DNA of 64,000 nucleotides from Symbiodinium natans (GCA_905221605.1 CAJNDS010002365.1:186001-250000), one strand, 5' to 3'. Shown: positions 10,247-20,979, counted from the first letter of the stretch. Translations and numbers: made by a program. The notes: generated by a model from the sequence alone, not told the origin.

Positions 10247-13200
10247 TCATGCCTCTGAAATGCTAACTTGAGGCAAGGTGCCCTCGGAAATGCAGCTCAA
10301 TGCCTCATTCTTTCGGAGCACTTGCCAAAGTGCGATACGGTCTTCCAGCTTCTCCACCTGCACCATGACCCATCGGTCGCAGCACAGAAAGCAAACATCA
10401 TGGAACCATCTCAGGGTTTCCGAAATGAGGGGTTACCTTTGTTGGGGTCCTTATTAAACGGTGAATCCTACTATTTGGGGTCTATATTCAAGGGTGAACT
10501 CTCAATCTTCGCTTTCACCTGTACTTGGTCAGACACTGCCTTTGGCTCCAGGCCGGCGATGAACGCGGAGACCCTGTTGGCTTCTGCACGCCCAACCACC
10601 TCGGCCTCCGCCTCTGAATGCTGGTGCTTGATGGCCTTAGACTTTCAAAGACTTTCAACATTCACAGCGGCTTGGGGTCTTCGACATGCCGGTCTGCGAT
10701 CGCCTTTCTGTTATCCTCCTCACTCTCACACAAGGCCGGCAAGGCCCTTGGAGTCTTAGGTTTAAGGACCTTCTCCTCCCTCATCTCCAGACTCATACGG
10801 AACCAACAACCGTGGACCACTGTCGACAGGAAAGCTGAAGAGTCGCAGCGAGACACAGCCGGACACATTCTTGGAATCGACATCCTCAGGAACCCTTAAG
10901 AAGAGGCGCACTGCAGACGTACGATCAACTTTTGACCATCATATTCAGAAACATACGGTGCAACGAAGTAGAATGCAGAGTCTTTGCGTCCAAAAAATCA
11001 ATGAAAACCGTGTTTCTGTTTACCGAAGTTCGCCTCCCAGCCTCCGACTTCTCGTGTCAAATCCCAGTGTTCCATACAGTATCATCGTCTTGAAGATCAA
11101 AGTACGTGATCACATATTCCGTTACTTCAGCAAGCATACCGCCATGGGCCCCAATATCCCAAGAGACAGATCTGTCTACTCCAGTTCTGAAGCTAGCTTC
11201 ATCGACGAGCTGCCAGCAGTTCGCCGTTAAGACGCTCCTGCTCGATCTGGCCATGGGTACGAAAGAGGCTGACCTGAATCGGTGGCTGGTGGAGACCAAG
11301 TGCATGTCACAACACAACTCCGAATGCTGCCAAGCAGCCTCATTCTCTGACTCCGCTTGCGAAAGGCGGTTCATGCGATTTGTGGTCTCCTCCAAGTCCA
11401 GTTGTGCTAAACGGCACAAGGAACGTCGAAACACGCTGAGAGTGCCGTGTTCTCATGTCTACGCAGTCTCCTGAATAATTTGCTCCAGAATCTCCGAGGT
11501 TCGAGAATCCGCGCATTGGTAGCGCGTCACCTCCAAGGAGTGGATCTTGACACCTCGAGAGGCGTAGAATTCCGTGTCCTCCTCCCAAACACGCTTGGCG
11601 ATGGCATGGGAGCTGTCCATGAACTCCTTCAAAGTCACTTTGGCGACGTGCCGGATGAACTGCGATCTCGCATGGTTGCAGAGATCACCACTGGTGTCCT
11701 GTGAATACAGCTTGTAGGGCTGGAGGCTGCAGGGCAGGCCGTTTAACGCGGTTCAGACCCTGGGAGTTAGCAGTTGGGATTGCAGGTTTGGGTTCATTAT
11801 TTGTTGCCAATGGCTTACAGATCACGCTGTCCCCAGTGCTCTTGACCATGGCTGGAAGATCCACAACTTCCCAGAAGAAGGTTCCCTCAAGGATGAGCTC
11901 CACATTGTCCGACGTGCGGCAGTTGAATTCGAAGGACATAAACTGAGCACGACAGTCAAACCTCTCAATGAAGAGGTTTCGGGTCTCTCGCCGCCGGCCC
12001 TTGCTCCAGCAAAGTTTCACCGTCTCTGCATACGGCTCCAGGAAGAAGGCGCGAGGCTGCCCAGGTGATCGTTTCTCCTCGCTGCCATAGAAATACTGAA
12101 ACTCACCTTCTCGGTTCTTCACCTCAGGAGGTCCATTGACGTGGGTGTACATGAACTGGCGCCCCTTACACGACCGCCTGCAAAAAATGCTGGATGCTTT
12201 TTCTCAGGAGCAAGCAATGAGAGCCTCGTGGTCTGCCAGCCGGATCAGCTCCTGCACTTTCCTGAGGTTGAAGGCAGCAAGCCAGGCAAGCCAGCCTACA
12301 CTCACCTAATACGCAACCTCTCTTCAAAAGCATCAAAAGGCTAGACAAGGCAAGGATCTCGATTGTTTCATTGGGACCTGGGACAAAGAGCTGCTTCTCA
12401 GTGACCAGTCGCACTTGCCCGGTACTCTTGTCCCGCACGAGTACTGCATGTTCGTCATCCACCTCGACGGCCTCAAAGTACAACAGAAATCTACCAACAA
12501 AAAGACCACTGGGGGTACACATCACATGGCAGTAGTAGAAGTGCTCCACTTCGGAGTCTATCACACTCTCTCCGCGTCGCCTTCTTCTTCCCGTTGTCCA
12601 GCACTTTGTCATGAGGCCCAAGGAAGACTTGCTTGCTGGAGCCATTGGAGCCAGATTCCACGCGGATCACTCCCGTGGACTGGTCAAGGAGCTTGACATA
12701 CTCGTGGACCTCCACTTTGAGTACTTCGGTGTCGCAGTAGCAAGTCGCGAAGTCAAGTCACAACAAGGCTATTGAGCTACAGACTTGTGGAACTCACCCT
12801 GATTGCTTTGATTGTGATGTATGTGGCGAACACTATGGCAGGAACTCTTGTGTCTTGACTCGCGCTGCGCCTTGAGGTCCATGGCTTCCATGACACCACC
12901 GTCCAAGAGTTCATCGTCCGGGCTAGGGAAAACCGTCTGTTCCCCACGGTACGACGCAACCTGCGGAATGAGGGGATATGAGGGATCATCTTGCAATTTT
13001 ATTGCAACCCCCACCCCGCCCAAGTTGTGTTGCACCAAATTCTTACTCCCACTTCGGAGTCGGGCCTTGCCCGTGACCGTGTCCATGAGGCGCACAAACT
13101 CGTATGATTTCAAGGCCTTAAAGGACACTTCAGAAGCACATGCAGAGGTCGAGACTTTCAAGTGTCACTCGCTGCAAGTGAGCCGCCCAGGCTTTGCAAA

Positions 13201-14243
13201 TCCCACTGCATTTTGCAGTGGCACCTTCAACATGCCAAGTGGGCTCTGGGAACACCAAGGCTTTACCTTTCTCAATCCATCTCTTTCCAGAGGACCTCAG
13301 AAGTATCAGAGAGTTTGAAAAGCTTGTCACTTTGTTCCGTGCTCTAGGAAGATCTTTGAATGATCTGGTCGGGGCACGTGTCCTTCACCTTGATATACTC
13401 ATCTTCCTGCAGAGCGATCGCCGTGGTCTTGGCGCTGCTTCGCTCATATGGGCCTGGAAACCAGACTGCGGGACCTTTGACAACCTTTTTGTCGCCGGTG
13501 AGCTGATCCTTCAGGGGTCGGATACTCGGCAGCCACGACAAGAAGAGCAACAGCAGTAATTGAAGCGACAGGGCAGCCAGTGACAGAGTCTGCAACTCAG
13601 AAAAAAGGAAGCAGTCCTCGACAATGAGATATTCGATGCGGCTCAGGCTCACTGCCGCACCCCGATTGGCATCCTCATGCGGGCCCGGAAAGAACATGCA
13701 TGGACCTTTGACGATGCGCCGCTCACCCGTGAGGCGGTCTTCCACAATGGCAAACTCCGTGCTTCCAAGGCTGAGGCCCTGCTTTCTTTCCACAACTTGC
13801 TCATAGGCACTGAGGAAGAAGAGCTTCGGACCTTTCTCGACCCGCTCTTTGCCCTCGAGGCTGTCCCTCACCTTGACATAGTCCATGTTGCCCAGAGTCT
13901 CAGCCTTTCGTCTGGTTGCTAACCTGTAGGTGAGCGGATTAAGAATTGCAACGCCTGGCCCATTCTGTACATAGGCTCCGGTGAACCCTTCCACCCACAC
14001 CTGTTCATCCTGGCCAAGGCAGTGGATTGCCCTCTGGCCAACTGCTATGCACACACCGATGACGCTAACAAGTCCCAGAACGAGAACGAGAGTGGGGAGA
14101 GTGATGAGCTGAAAGCCAAATGAGGCCAAGCCCGCCACGCCAAGCACCACCAACGAAGGCAAGATGGGAACTGCCATTGCGCGCAAGGTTGCGTAAAGCA
14201 GTGAGATGGGGGTCGTCCGCCTTGATTGAAACAGCTGGTTCAT
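10247..14243 (-). CDS. Membrane-anchored vault-repeat and SPFH (band-7/MVP-shoulder) domain protein, multi-exon
   Basis: Possible starts are the Met at 14243 or at 14177. Two hydrophobic segments follow (VVLGVAGLASFGF and VLVLGLVSVIGVCIAVG). Next come several repeats resembling major vault protein repeats, each like VEDRLTGERRIVKGPCMFF, in exons near 13880-13700, 13500-13390, 13090-12890, 12710-12600 and 12490-12360. An SPFH/shoulder core follows at about 12150-11850 (CRTSDNVELILEGTFFWEV) and 11700-11470 (FIRHVAKVTLKEFMDSSHA, then YASRGVKIHSLEVTRYQC). Helical parts follow: near 11400-11350 (LEETTNRMNRLSQAESENEA), 11260 (GQIEQERLNGELLAARR), 10640-10510 (EAEAEVVGRAEANRVSAFIA) and 10340-10250 (ALWQVLRKNEALSCISEG). 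Membrane segments are not part of ordinary vault protein, so this is either a membrane-bound vault relative or a stomatin-like scaffold with vault repeats. Domain calls are sound; the function is unknown. Confidence 0.75.
10420..10500. repeat. Dispersed repeat, copy 1 (pair with 23980-24070)
   Basis: About 80 bp, including GTCCTTATTA...GAATCCTACTAT...GGGGTCTA, recurs diverged at 23980-24070. This copy lies in an intron of the vault-repeat/SPFH gene. Confidence 0.6.
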
Positions 14244-14244
14244 C

Positions 14245-14777
14245 GGCGGACGTAGAGCGCAGGAGTTACGGGCGAGTAAATGCGGGATGGGGTATGGGTG
14301 GGAAGGTTGGGGAGGGACGGGGTAAGGGAGGGAGGGTGGGGGGAGGGAGGGCAGATGGTTGGCCACCGCTGTCAGGTGGACGTTTTTGGCAACTTCCTTA
14401 TCTTCTCAATACCAGACTACCTTGCCCTTTGTGCGGAGTCTCAATAAGCAAGATGATGGTCAGGCTATTCTTTTGTGGGTGCTGTGACTGGAATGTACTT
14501 CTTGCAGTATATCCAGCTGCATATCTGCACAGCGATGGGTAATGACGGGTGTGTCTAAAAGAGAGTTTCTAGCACAATCCACTTATGACAGAGGGAGCGG
14601 CAGTGTGATCGTAGCAGGACTGTTGCTCTGTACCTGTGCACTTTCCATGGTTTTCATCCCGATTCAAGAGGGTGACGGTTCGGTCTCCCCGCCTCAGCCC
14701 TGGTCAATCTTCTCAACCTCTGGCACCTGCAGCAGCGCTGCAAGCAACTCCGAGAGAAGGGAAGGCTCATGCAGCTT
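14245..14777. other. No gene identified; G-rich tract
   Basis: 14281-14350 is a G-rich, purine-rich stretch (GGGAGGGAGGG-like). No gene seen. Confidence 0.5.
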
Positions 14778-15060
14778 TCAGATTTCAGCACATGCCACAG
14801 GCATCGCACTAACGGCACGTTGTCCTGTCGCCAACAGACTCTCAACTCTCAACTCCAAGCTCGCCCCAGCCTTCATTAGCAGGTCTGTGAGGCGGGCATC
14901 CTCCACAGGATCCGGGATCCAGTTGAACAGAAACTCGCTGCAAGGTCTGGAGAAGAAAGAAGCCTTCTCCTTGCCACTTGAGAGAATAATCTCCAGCATC
15001 TCCTTGCAGTCCGCACACCGCAGGGATTCTTGGGCATTCTTAGGGGCTCTATTCACAAGG
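14778..15060 (-). CDS. Hypothetical exon, possibly an ankyrin-like helix pair
   Basis: Minus frame with RCADCKEMLEIILSSGKEKA, then WIPDPVEDARLTDLLMKAGA and SLELRVESLLATGQ. The pattern DARLTDLLMKAGASLELR resembles the second half of an ankyrin repeat. It is bounded on the 5' side by an AT-rich tract (15065-15130) that may be intron. Weak evidence; no confident family. Confidence 0.35.
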
Positions 15061-15257
15061 GTACGATATATGCATCTATATATATATATACATATCTGCA
15101 TTTCTTTATTTCTTTATTTCTGTATCTCTTTATGTGTTTATTTGTGATTATGGAGGCTTCTACATTTAGATGTGTATTTGTATTGATATGCCAGTATGTG
15201 TGCACATATACCGCAAGTAGATGCCATTAGTAGGTCCTTTTATTTTTGAGGGGCACA
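15061..15257. repeat. AT-rich simple sequence (TATATA, TTTCTTTA)
   Basis: Dinucleotide and short T-rich repeats; no gene. Confidence 0.6.
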
Positions 15258-15650
15258 CTAGCCAGAACTAGCCAGACATCTCATTGACAGCCGACTTCCA
15301 GTTGTCCCAGTCTTGTCACCTCTTCGAGCTTCTTCATTGAGTGCTTGGCGCACGCTAAGCGCTCTTCCGCCTGCAGCGACAGCTTGCAGCACCCTCTGAA
15401 ATAGAATTCTTAAACACCACCCTCGATACGACTTACGACCCTCTTTAAACACAATAAGGGAAACTGCAACATTGTCCCAAAGTCTTGCGTATACCGTAGA
15501 GCCCCTTAGCGCACTCTGCGGAGTACCGAACCAATAAGGCATAATTACAAGTTGCACGGAGTGCAACTTGTACGTAGCCTGCATCCCAGACTTAAACTTG
15601 AAGTCGAAACACCATGATTCGTCATTCGAGGAGGCGTGTCCCTGCAGCAT
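15258..15650 (-). CDS. Hypothetical minus-strand open frame, 130 codons
   Basis: Continuous frame containing QLVIMPYWFGTPQSALRGS and ILFQRVLQAVAAGGRALSVR. I do not recognise a family. The frame spans the perfect hairpin at 15546-15572. It may be an exon or a remnant of an inserted element bordering the AT-rich block that follows. Confidence 0.3.
   Translation of the reverse strand: MLQGHASSNDESWCFDFKFKSGMQATYKLHSVQLVIMPYWFGTPQSALRGSTVYARLWDNVAVSLIVFKEGRKSYRGWCLRILFQRVLQAVAAGGRALSVRQALNEEARRGDKTGTTGSRLSMRCLASSG
15546..15572. repeat. Perfect 12-bp inverted repeat with 3-base loop
   Basis: TACAAGTTGCAC, then GGA, then GTGCAACTTGTA. A strong hairpin or palindromic site; no T-run follows, so I do not call it a terminator. 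Confidence 0.9.
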
Positions 15651-15814
15651 AAGCCCATCAAGACCTTGCTACGCACAGGCCTCTATGTAGGCGTCAGTTG
15701 CTCTCTGCATGGTATCCTTCTTTGAAGACACCTGCGCCCGACACATTTGCATGAACCTCCACTTGAGAGCAGGGCGGACGAAAGCCAGGCCCGCACAGAT
15801 GGCAGGCGGCAACT

Positions 15815-15945
15815 TGCCAAACCGTATAGCGTATGTCAGCATAAGTTGAGAATCCCCAGGGGGCAGCGTCGCATGTAATTACAAGAACGTCTGCGTCGTG
15901 TGTGCCAAACCGTAGTATCTGTCAGCATAAACTGAAGATCCCAAG
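15815..15945. repeat. 45-bp direct repeat, two copies 88 bp apart
   Basis: GCCAAACCGTA...TGTCAGCATAA begins near 15815 and again near 15903, with a few differences. It lies in a gene-free stretch (15660-15998). Confidence 0.8.
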
Positions 15946-15998
15946 AGGGGGTCCAAGGGGAGGGTGTGGGGGGGGGGGGGTGTAAGAGTCAGGGGAGG

Positions 15999-16107
15999 CC
16001 TCGCCCATTTTGGGTAATTGCACCACCGTGGCCCAGATCATAGCCATAATCTCCTAAAACACTTTACCCTATAGAAAATAAGGTGCAATTATCCAAAATG
16101 GACAAGG
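15999..16107. mobile_element. MITE-like element A with 26-bp terminal inverted repeats
   Basis: The left end (15999-16024) and the right end (16082-16107, reversed) match at 23 of 26 bases; the core CCATTTTGGGTAATTGCACC matches at 19 of 20. The interior is about 57 bp and AT-rich and encodes nothing. Element B next to it shares the end pattern (CCTYGCCC... and ...CACCGTG). No clear target-site duplication seen. Confidence 0.7.
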
Positions 16108-16114
16108 TAATGGG

Positions 16115-16238
16115 GTCGCCCCAGTTTGGGGTATTACATCACCGTGAACATATAAAGCACAACTAGTAGCCCATTATCCTTAAAATACTCTGTCTCATCC
16201 TATTTATCAGGTGATGTGACATCCTAAACTGGGCAAGG
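16115..16238. mobile_element. MITE-like element B, related to A
   Basis: The left end (16119-16143) and right end (16210-16234, reversed) match at 20 of 25 bases around CCCAGTTT...ACATCACC. Like element A it reads CACCGTG just inside the left repeat and ends CAAGG. Two related short inverted-repeat elements thus lie 8 bp apart. Confidence 0.65.
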
Positions 16239-16335
16239 TTAGGTTTATTCATTTTATGGGGAATAGTATGGGGTAGTTGGGTGGGGTATTCAATAATAAT
16301 TTACTTTTATTATTAAATTATCATTGGTTTAACAT

Positions 16336-16598
16336 TTATTGTTTTAAGCATTCGCCGTAATCTTCTTCCATTTTTTGAATACTTATATTGATCCATTTAA
16401 CAGCATGTTTTGGTTTTGCATCTAAATATTTAGTGTCCTTGCTTCCTCCGTTCTGACATAGTATTTCAATATGCTCAATCAGTTCAGAGTATTTTTTAAT
16501 TAACTGTTTATCTTCTGGGACTTTCCTTCTAAAAAAGAGATATCATTCTTAACATTACAAACATCTTCGTCATCAAATATACCTTCGTATTTTTTCAG
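16336..16598 (-). pseudogene. AT-rich foreign-looking coding fragment with a frameshift, stop TAA
   Basis: The minus strand carries a coding-like sequence much richer in A and T than its neighbours. About 16524-16339 reads KVPEDKQLIKKYSELIEHIE, then a further 40 residues rich in Lys, Ile, Asn and Glu, ending at TAA (16336-16338). About 16598-16531 continues upstream in another frame (KKYEGIFDDEDVCNVKNDIS). The frame switch falls at an A6 run (16531-16536). AT-rich sequence with a short A/T hairpin (16288-16320) follows the stop. Lys/Asn/Ile-rich usage is unlike every other gene here and suggests origin from an AT-rich source such as a large DNA virus, bacterium or mobile element. The protein family is not recognised. 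Confidence 0.5.
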
Positions 16599-16659
16599 CT
16601 AGCTTTCGTGATAAGTTTATCTAGCTATTGCTTGGTTGGTGTACTTCGCTACATGCAGC

Positions 16660-17415
16660 GTGCTGAAACAAGCACCTCGCGCTCGAGCGTCCGCACGGCG
16701 CGCCCGCGCGACTCGATGGCAGTGCGCAAGTCCTGAAGAGCTCCCATCAGGCTTGAACGGGCAAAGCCGCACAGCTGGACGTCATCAAGTCAGTGTCGCT
16801 TTGGCTGCAGTTCAATCGTTCAAGAGCTACAGTATGTGACTGCCGCCAAAGCCGCCGAAGAATCAATCATGACTGTTGACTACGTCGAGCATCGAACAGT
16901 CCTGCACCTTCTTCTGCTCTGCCTCAGTGAATCCCAGTGAAGTGTGCTGGTCTGGCGAGGGCTTGTCGTAGGACTGGCGGTGCAGCCAAGACCGCTACGA
17001 GGGAGCACCCCGTCTTAAGCTCCTGCTCGAGGCCGGCCAACCTCCTCTCCTGCGTCAGGCTTTTTTGCAAGTCATACTCATCGTCTATCGTCTATGTATC
17101 CTTTCATAGTAGTGTCCTCCTCCATCAACTGCAGCTCCTTCTCCCGCATTTGGGCCTTCGAAACAGCGGGGGAGTTTGAAGGCAGTCAAGTCATGTCGAG
17201 CTCTTCGGGCCTGAAGCGCTGCCTTTCGCGCTTGTACCTCCCAAAGCCGTGATGCCTAGATCTGCCTATAGGCTACCATCACAGGAATGGCGGAATGGCG
17301 GAATGGGACAAACTCCGCAGATATGCCTCATCTCGCGCGCGAACGATGGAGTCCCTGGCCAGCTGCTCTTTGGCCCGAGTTGCCTTCGAGTCTAAGCTGG
17401 CTGTCCCCCCCAAAG
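16660..17415 (-). CDS. Hypothetical coiled-coil protein, multi-exon
   Basis: Short exons in changing frames encode charged helical segments: about 17410-17290 (KATRAKEQLARDSIVRARDE), 17245-17195 (RYKRERQRFRPEELDM), 17150-17090 (KAQMREKELQLMEEDTTMKG), 17050-17000 (LAGLEQELKTG) and 16775-16665 (LMGALQDLRTAIESRG, then RTLEREVLV). All fit heptad-rich coiled coil. No family can be named. The gene stops just short of the AT-rich block at 16240-16600. Confidence 0.5.
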
Positions 17416-18036
17416 AAATTTTTAGAAAACCCGGAAGTTGCTGAATTTAGATGTTCAGCATTCAACGCAGCTTGTGCGGTGTTCACTTCTGTCGTAAACC
17501 CCAACAAGATTGACATGTACGACAAGCGCCCGTCATGCACATTTGTCATCTGCCATGCGTCACGAAGGCAACTTGTGCCAGAGTGTGTCTTGGAGATGTA
17601 TGGCCGCCGCCCGCCTCATCTACCGAGCGCGCAACCTCCAAGACATTCAAATCGCGGCCTGCCACGAGGTTGGATAGTCGGGGGACAACTGTGTTTCCAT
17701 CATGTGCCAGTACACCTGCAGAGGAAGCACGGAACAAACCACGGTATGAGAACTCCGTGGGCGTGCGCTCCGGTACCCTTGAGAAGCCCTAAGGCCGTCG
17801 CTTTGAGTATCCTTCTGGAATAAGACCCAACCCCCGAAAAACCGCTCCCAACACTGAACATTCACCGGTGCCCGGTTGCGTCCCCGACTGCTGTACATTC
17901 GAGAATCAAGATCGAGTGTGTCGCTTATTTTGCTTTTGTGGGGCGCCTGTCGCTCATGCGGGGCAGCTTAAGCGGCTGGGCATTGAGCGTGCCTTCGGGC
18001 GCGGCGCTTGGCACATGAGTCTGGACTGCTTGGCCT
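17416..18036. other. No confident gene
   Basis: A minus segment near 17690-17560 (SNLVAGRDLNVLEVARSVDE) may be a further 5' exon of the coiled-coil gene. A plus frame also spans 17287-17823, but I see no motif supporting it. Confidence 0.35.
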
Positions 18037-18186
18037 GGCAAGGCCAAGGCAAGGCCAAGGCAAGGCCAAGGCAAGGCCAAGGCAAGGCCAAGGCAAGGCC
18101 AAGGCAAGGCCAAGGCAAGGCCAAGGCAAGGCCAAGGCAAGGCCAAGGCAAGGCCAAGGCAAGGCCAAGGCAAGGCCAAGGCAAGG
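18037..18186. repeat. 11-bp satellite, GGCCAAGGCAA x about 13.5
   Basis: Near-perfect tandem array. Because 11 is not a multiple of three, all frames are open for about 50 codons on both strands. Those frames are artefacts of the repeat. Confidence 0.97.
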
Positions 18187-18379
18187 TTAGGGCCGCATCC
18201 TCCAACCTTTTGCCTTATCGCCCTTAAGCGGATACACCATGAATTTGGGTTAGGCGGCAAGGGCTAACAGACTTGGCGCCTGGCCTTCGACTGCAGCATC
18301 GCTGCCTGCACAAGAGAGGGCATTGCCATTGAGTGGGGCGGCCATGCCGTTACAGCCAGCATCATGTCAAGGGAGGCCC

Positions 18380-18960
18380 GGGTGTGTTACACTTCTCAAT
18401 ATCCTTCTTTCCGCAGCGCAGCCAATAACAACCATGGCTCCACAGCTCGGGCAAAGACATGACAATCTCCGTTTCTTGCCCTTTTGAGCAGCTTCCTTTG
18501 CCTGCATCCTTGGTGCCACTGGAACCGACATCGTTGTCCTTTCCGGTGCCTGCGAGCACAGGTCGCTTCCTAATTGATATGGCATAGGCAGCGGAGACTT
18601 CCATGGACTTACTTGAATTTTGTACTGGTTGCTTGCACACAACTTGCCGAAGTCCCAATCAAGTCCTTCAGGATCCTTTGCTTCGGAAGCTTCTGGCGTT
18701 GTCGCCTCCTCTGATTGCTTTTGCTGCACCTGCAGCCATTCCAGTACGCGCACAACTGCCAAAAACGACACTGGGGCGAACACACCTGATGATGCTGCGT
18801 GCTCAAACAAGCTTGTTTGTGCCGAGCCTTTTCAGGTGTTTTTGGGGTGCTTGGCGGCTTTGGTCTCTGCTTCGCGCCTTAACTGGAGAATGACTGCAAC
18901 CGTCTTGCGGATGTCAAAATTCTCGGTCTCGCTGCATCTAGCAAGCTGAGCCGATTGCAG
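18380..18960 (-). CDS. Hypothetical protein with a possible zinc-ribbon C-terminus, multi-exon
   Basis: Exons on the minus strand: about 18945-18850 (SETENFDIRKTVAVILQLRR), about 18790-18612 (FLAVVRVLEWLQVQQKQSEE, ending NQYKIQ at a canonical GTAAGT donor), and about 18548-18370 after a CTCGCAG acceptor. The first two are helical and charged. In one frame the last exon gives KRRLSCLCPSCGAMVVIGCA, a possible two-cysteine-pair knuckle. The intron between the last two exons is about 63 bp with GT-AG ends. Function unknown. Confidence 0.45.
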
Positions 18961-19549
18961 CTTGGTTGATGCAGCTGTTGGACGAGACAAGATGACTCAG
19001 ATGCTGACCGGTCGCCCGCGACTCTTTCGCAAGCGTCCTCAAGCACACAACTAGCATCAATGCTGATTCAAACTCTATGCACACGTCAGATAGCTTTAAG
19101 TGAAATGCCTGCTGTGCCCACAGTTGAAGTAATGATCATTCTCAACCAATGAAGTCTCAGTCAATCTGTCATAGTGTGCACGGACATGTTGCCTTTGATC
19201 TTATAACGCATTATCATAGTCGCCTACGTGTAACCCCAGTTGCAACTACCCATGAACCTCCACGCAGTGAAGTCTTTCAGGATTTCCATCAGGAATGCTT
19301 GTGTCACAAGTTTCTCATTTTGAGCAACTCCACGTCAACTCCTGACAAAACACTCTGGGCAGATCAAATGCTTTCCCAAGGCTGTTTGAGCGCTCATTGC
19401 TTGAGTCTTAGAAGTGCCGCTAAGCCTGCCAAAAAACTTTTAAGTTTAATGTCCAGCGTAAGCTCTGTGATCCTCTCGACGCTTGGAGAATTGGGCCCCC
19501 TATACCAAGCTGCATTCGCTTGTGGCTAAGGCTAGGTGCCCCCACGGCG
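18961..19549. other. No gene identified
   Basis: A plus frame (19149-19529) is open but without recognisable content. Confidence 0.4.
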
Positions 19550-19805
19550 GTGCTGGTGCCGTTGCAGGTGGAGGCGGTGGCTTGGCCACAGCCCGCGGAT
19601 CCTGGGAGAATCTCCCATGGCTGCCTACTCACCTGGGACAACAGTAGTGCTCTACTCATGGCTACGAGTAGCGGCTAGTGGTTCTCTCACTCTGCTGGTC
19701 TGATACCTGCTTATGTTTTGCATGTGCGCGGAGACGCTTGTTCAGATACCTCCCATGATGCCCCCTGACTTTCTTGGGGCGAGGCATACCAGTCCAGCCC
19801 GGAGA
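19550..19805 (-). CDS. Hypothetical basic and proline-rich protein, exons
   Basis: About 19800-19722 encodes a strongly basic segment, RPKKVRGHHGRYLNKRLRAH, ending at a GTATCAG donor. About 19620-19545 encodes DPRAVAKPPPPPATAPAPPW. The pairing into one gene is inferred from order and strand only. Confidence 0.3.
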
Positions 19806-20179
19806 CCCCGCTGCCCGCCATGGCCCGGACGATCACTATCAGTCAAAGCCTATACGCATGTATGCATGAAGGAAAATTTCATATTTATCTATTCATGTAC
19901 TTTTCCTATTTGTATACGCATGGGATGCCTGTGCAACACGGTCCGATAGCCATGCTTACCGCGAGGACACTTAGAACACTGCACTTGCAAGATGCCTCCT
20001 CCAAGTACCGATATTTCCGTGTGCCAAAACCCGGTCCACGTGCTTTCTACAGACCTCTGCAACGCCTGTACTGTACTCTGGGACAAGAAACGACCCTGAC
20101 AGCAGCAGGTAAGCCCTTTCCCAAAACCCGGGCAGTGATGCATACCCTCTGAAGCGTGGCATGGCGCGCATGTGGGCGG
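19806..20179. other. No gene identified
   Basis: AT-rich patch around 19870-19920. No supported exon. Confidence 0.4.
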
Positions 20180-20310
20180 CGGACATGGTACAAACCAACA
20201 GTAAGTATTGGCACGCCACCCAACATGACTGCATCCATTGAGTGTGGGAACTGGCCGATGGGGCAGACAAGCATGGCCTGACGTTCCAGGAATGGGCGCC
20301 TCATACTTTT
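20180..20310 (-). CDS. Possible exostosin-like glycosyltransferase exon
   Basis: The minus frame reads RQAMLVCPIGQFPHSM, then DAVMLGGVPIL. This resembles the acceptor/donor-site segment of exostosin-type glycosyltransferases (Cys-Pro-x-Gly followed by a small-residue-rich GxxPVI). It could also be chance. No other exon of the enzyme was found nearby, although a minus frame around 20560-20690 (IWHKRQYVEMDTEEHVIIME) might belong to the same gene. Confidence 0.25.
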
Positions 20311-20979
20311 GCGGCTGGGCGCATCCAGGCGCTTCTAAGCCGTGGTTGTGCAAAGAGCAATGTCATCTGGAAGGGTTACCCTCCAAATCTTCATTAACAA
20401 AATCCAACCTCCGCAAGAGCAGTCAGACAATGTCAGACGGCTGCAGCGCGCTAAGCGCACCGAAACCATCATGTAAGAAGCTGTTATGTAAGGACCTGTT
20501 GGCTGCTGCAGCCACGATGGTTCAGGTGAAGTCCGTGTGATTCGCGATGCCGGTAAGTGAGCTGCCTCCATTATGATGACATGTTCCTCTGTATCCATCT
20601 CTACATACTGTCGCTTGTGCCATATTGCGGAAGCACAGTATGACCTTACACCTGGTCTCACAGCACGCCGTGCAGGTGCGTTCCATGACACCCTGCTCAG
20701 CGGTCAGAAGAGGGCGGGGTTGGACGGTCACAGAAGTCAGCTCAGTCGTTTGGCAGCACGCCCTTGGTCCGACAGCGCTCCTCAACAGAAGGCTTCTCAA
20801 ACTTGTCACGCCTGAAGAGGGCAGAGACTTCTGGCGATCAGTGGTTTCACCGTTTCACCATCTGTCAAACCACTGCGGCCCTGTGAGCAGCCACTATCCA
20901 CTGCCATTGAACCCTGCTGCAAGCCAACCCTGGCAAACCATTAGAAAACCATATGCACCCATGTACCGTTTCTCTCTCA

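Noticed and set aside
17925-18260. Long Leu/Ala/Pro or Gly/Gln/Lys-rich frames on both strands
   Set aside because: They are translations of the 11-bp satellite, which keeps all frames open; not genes.
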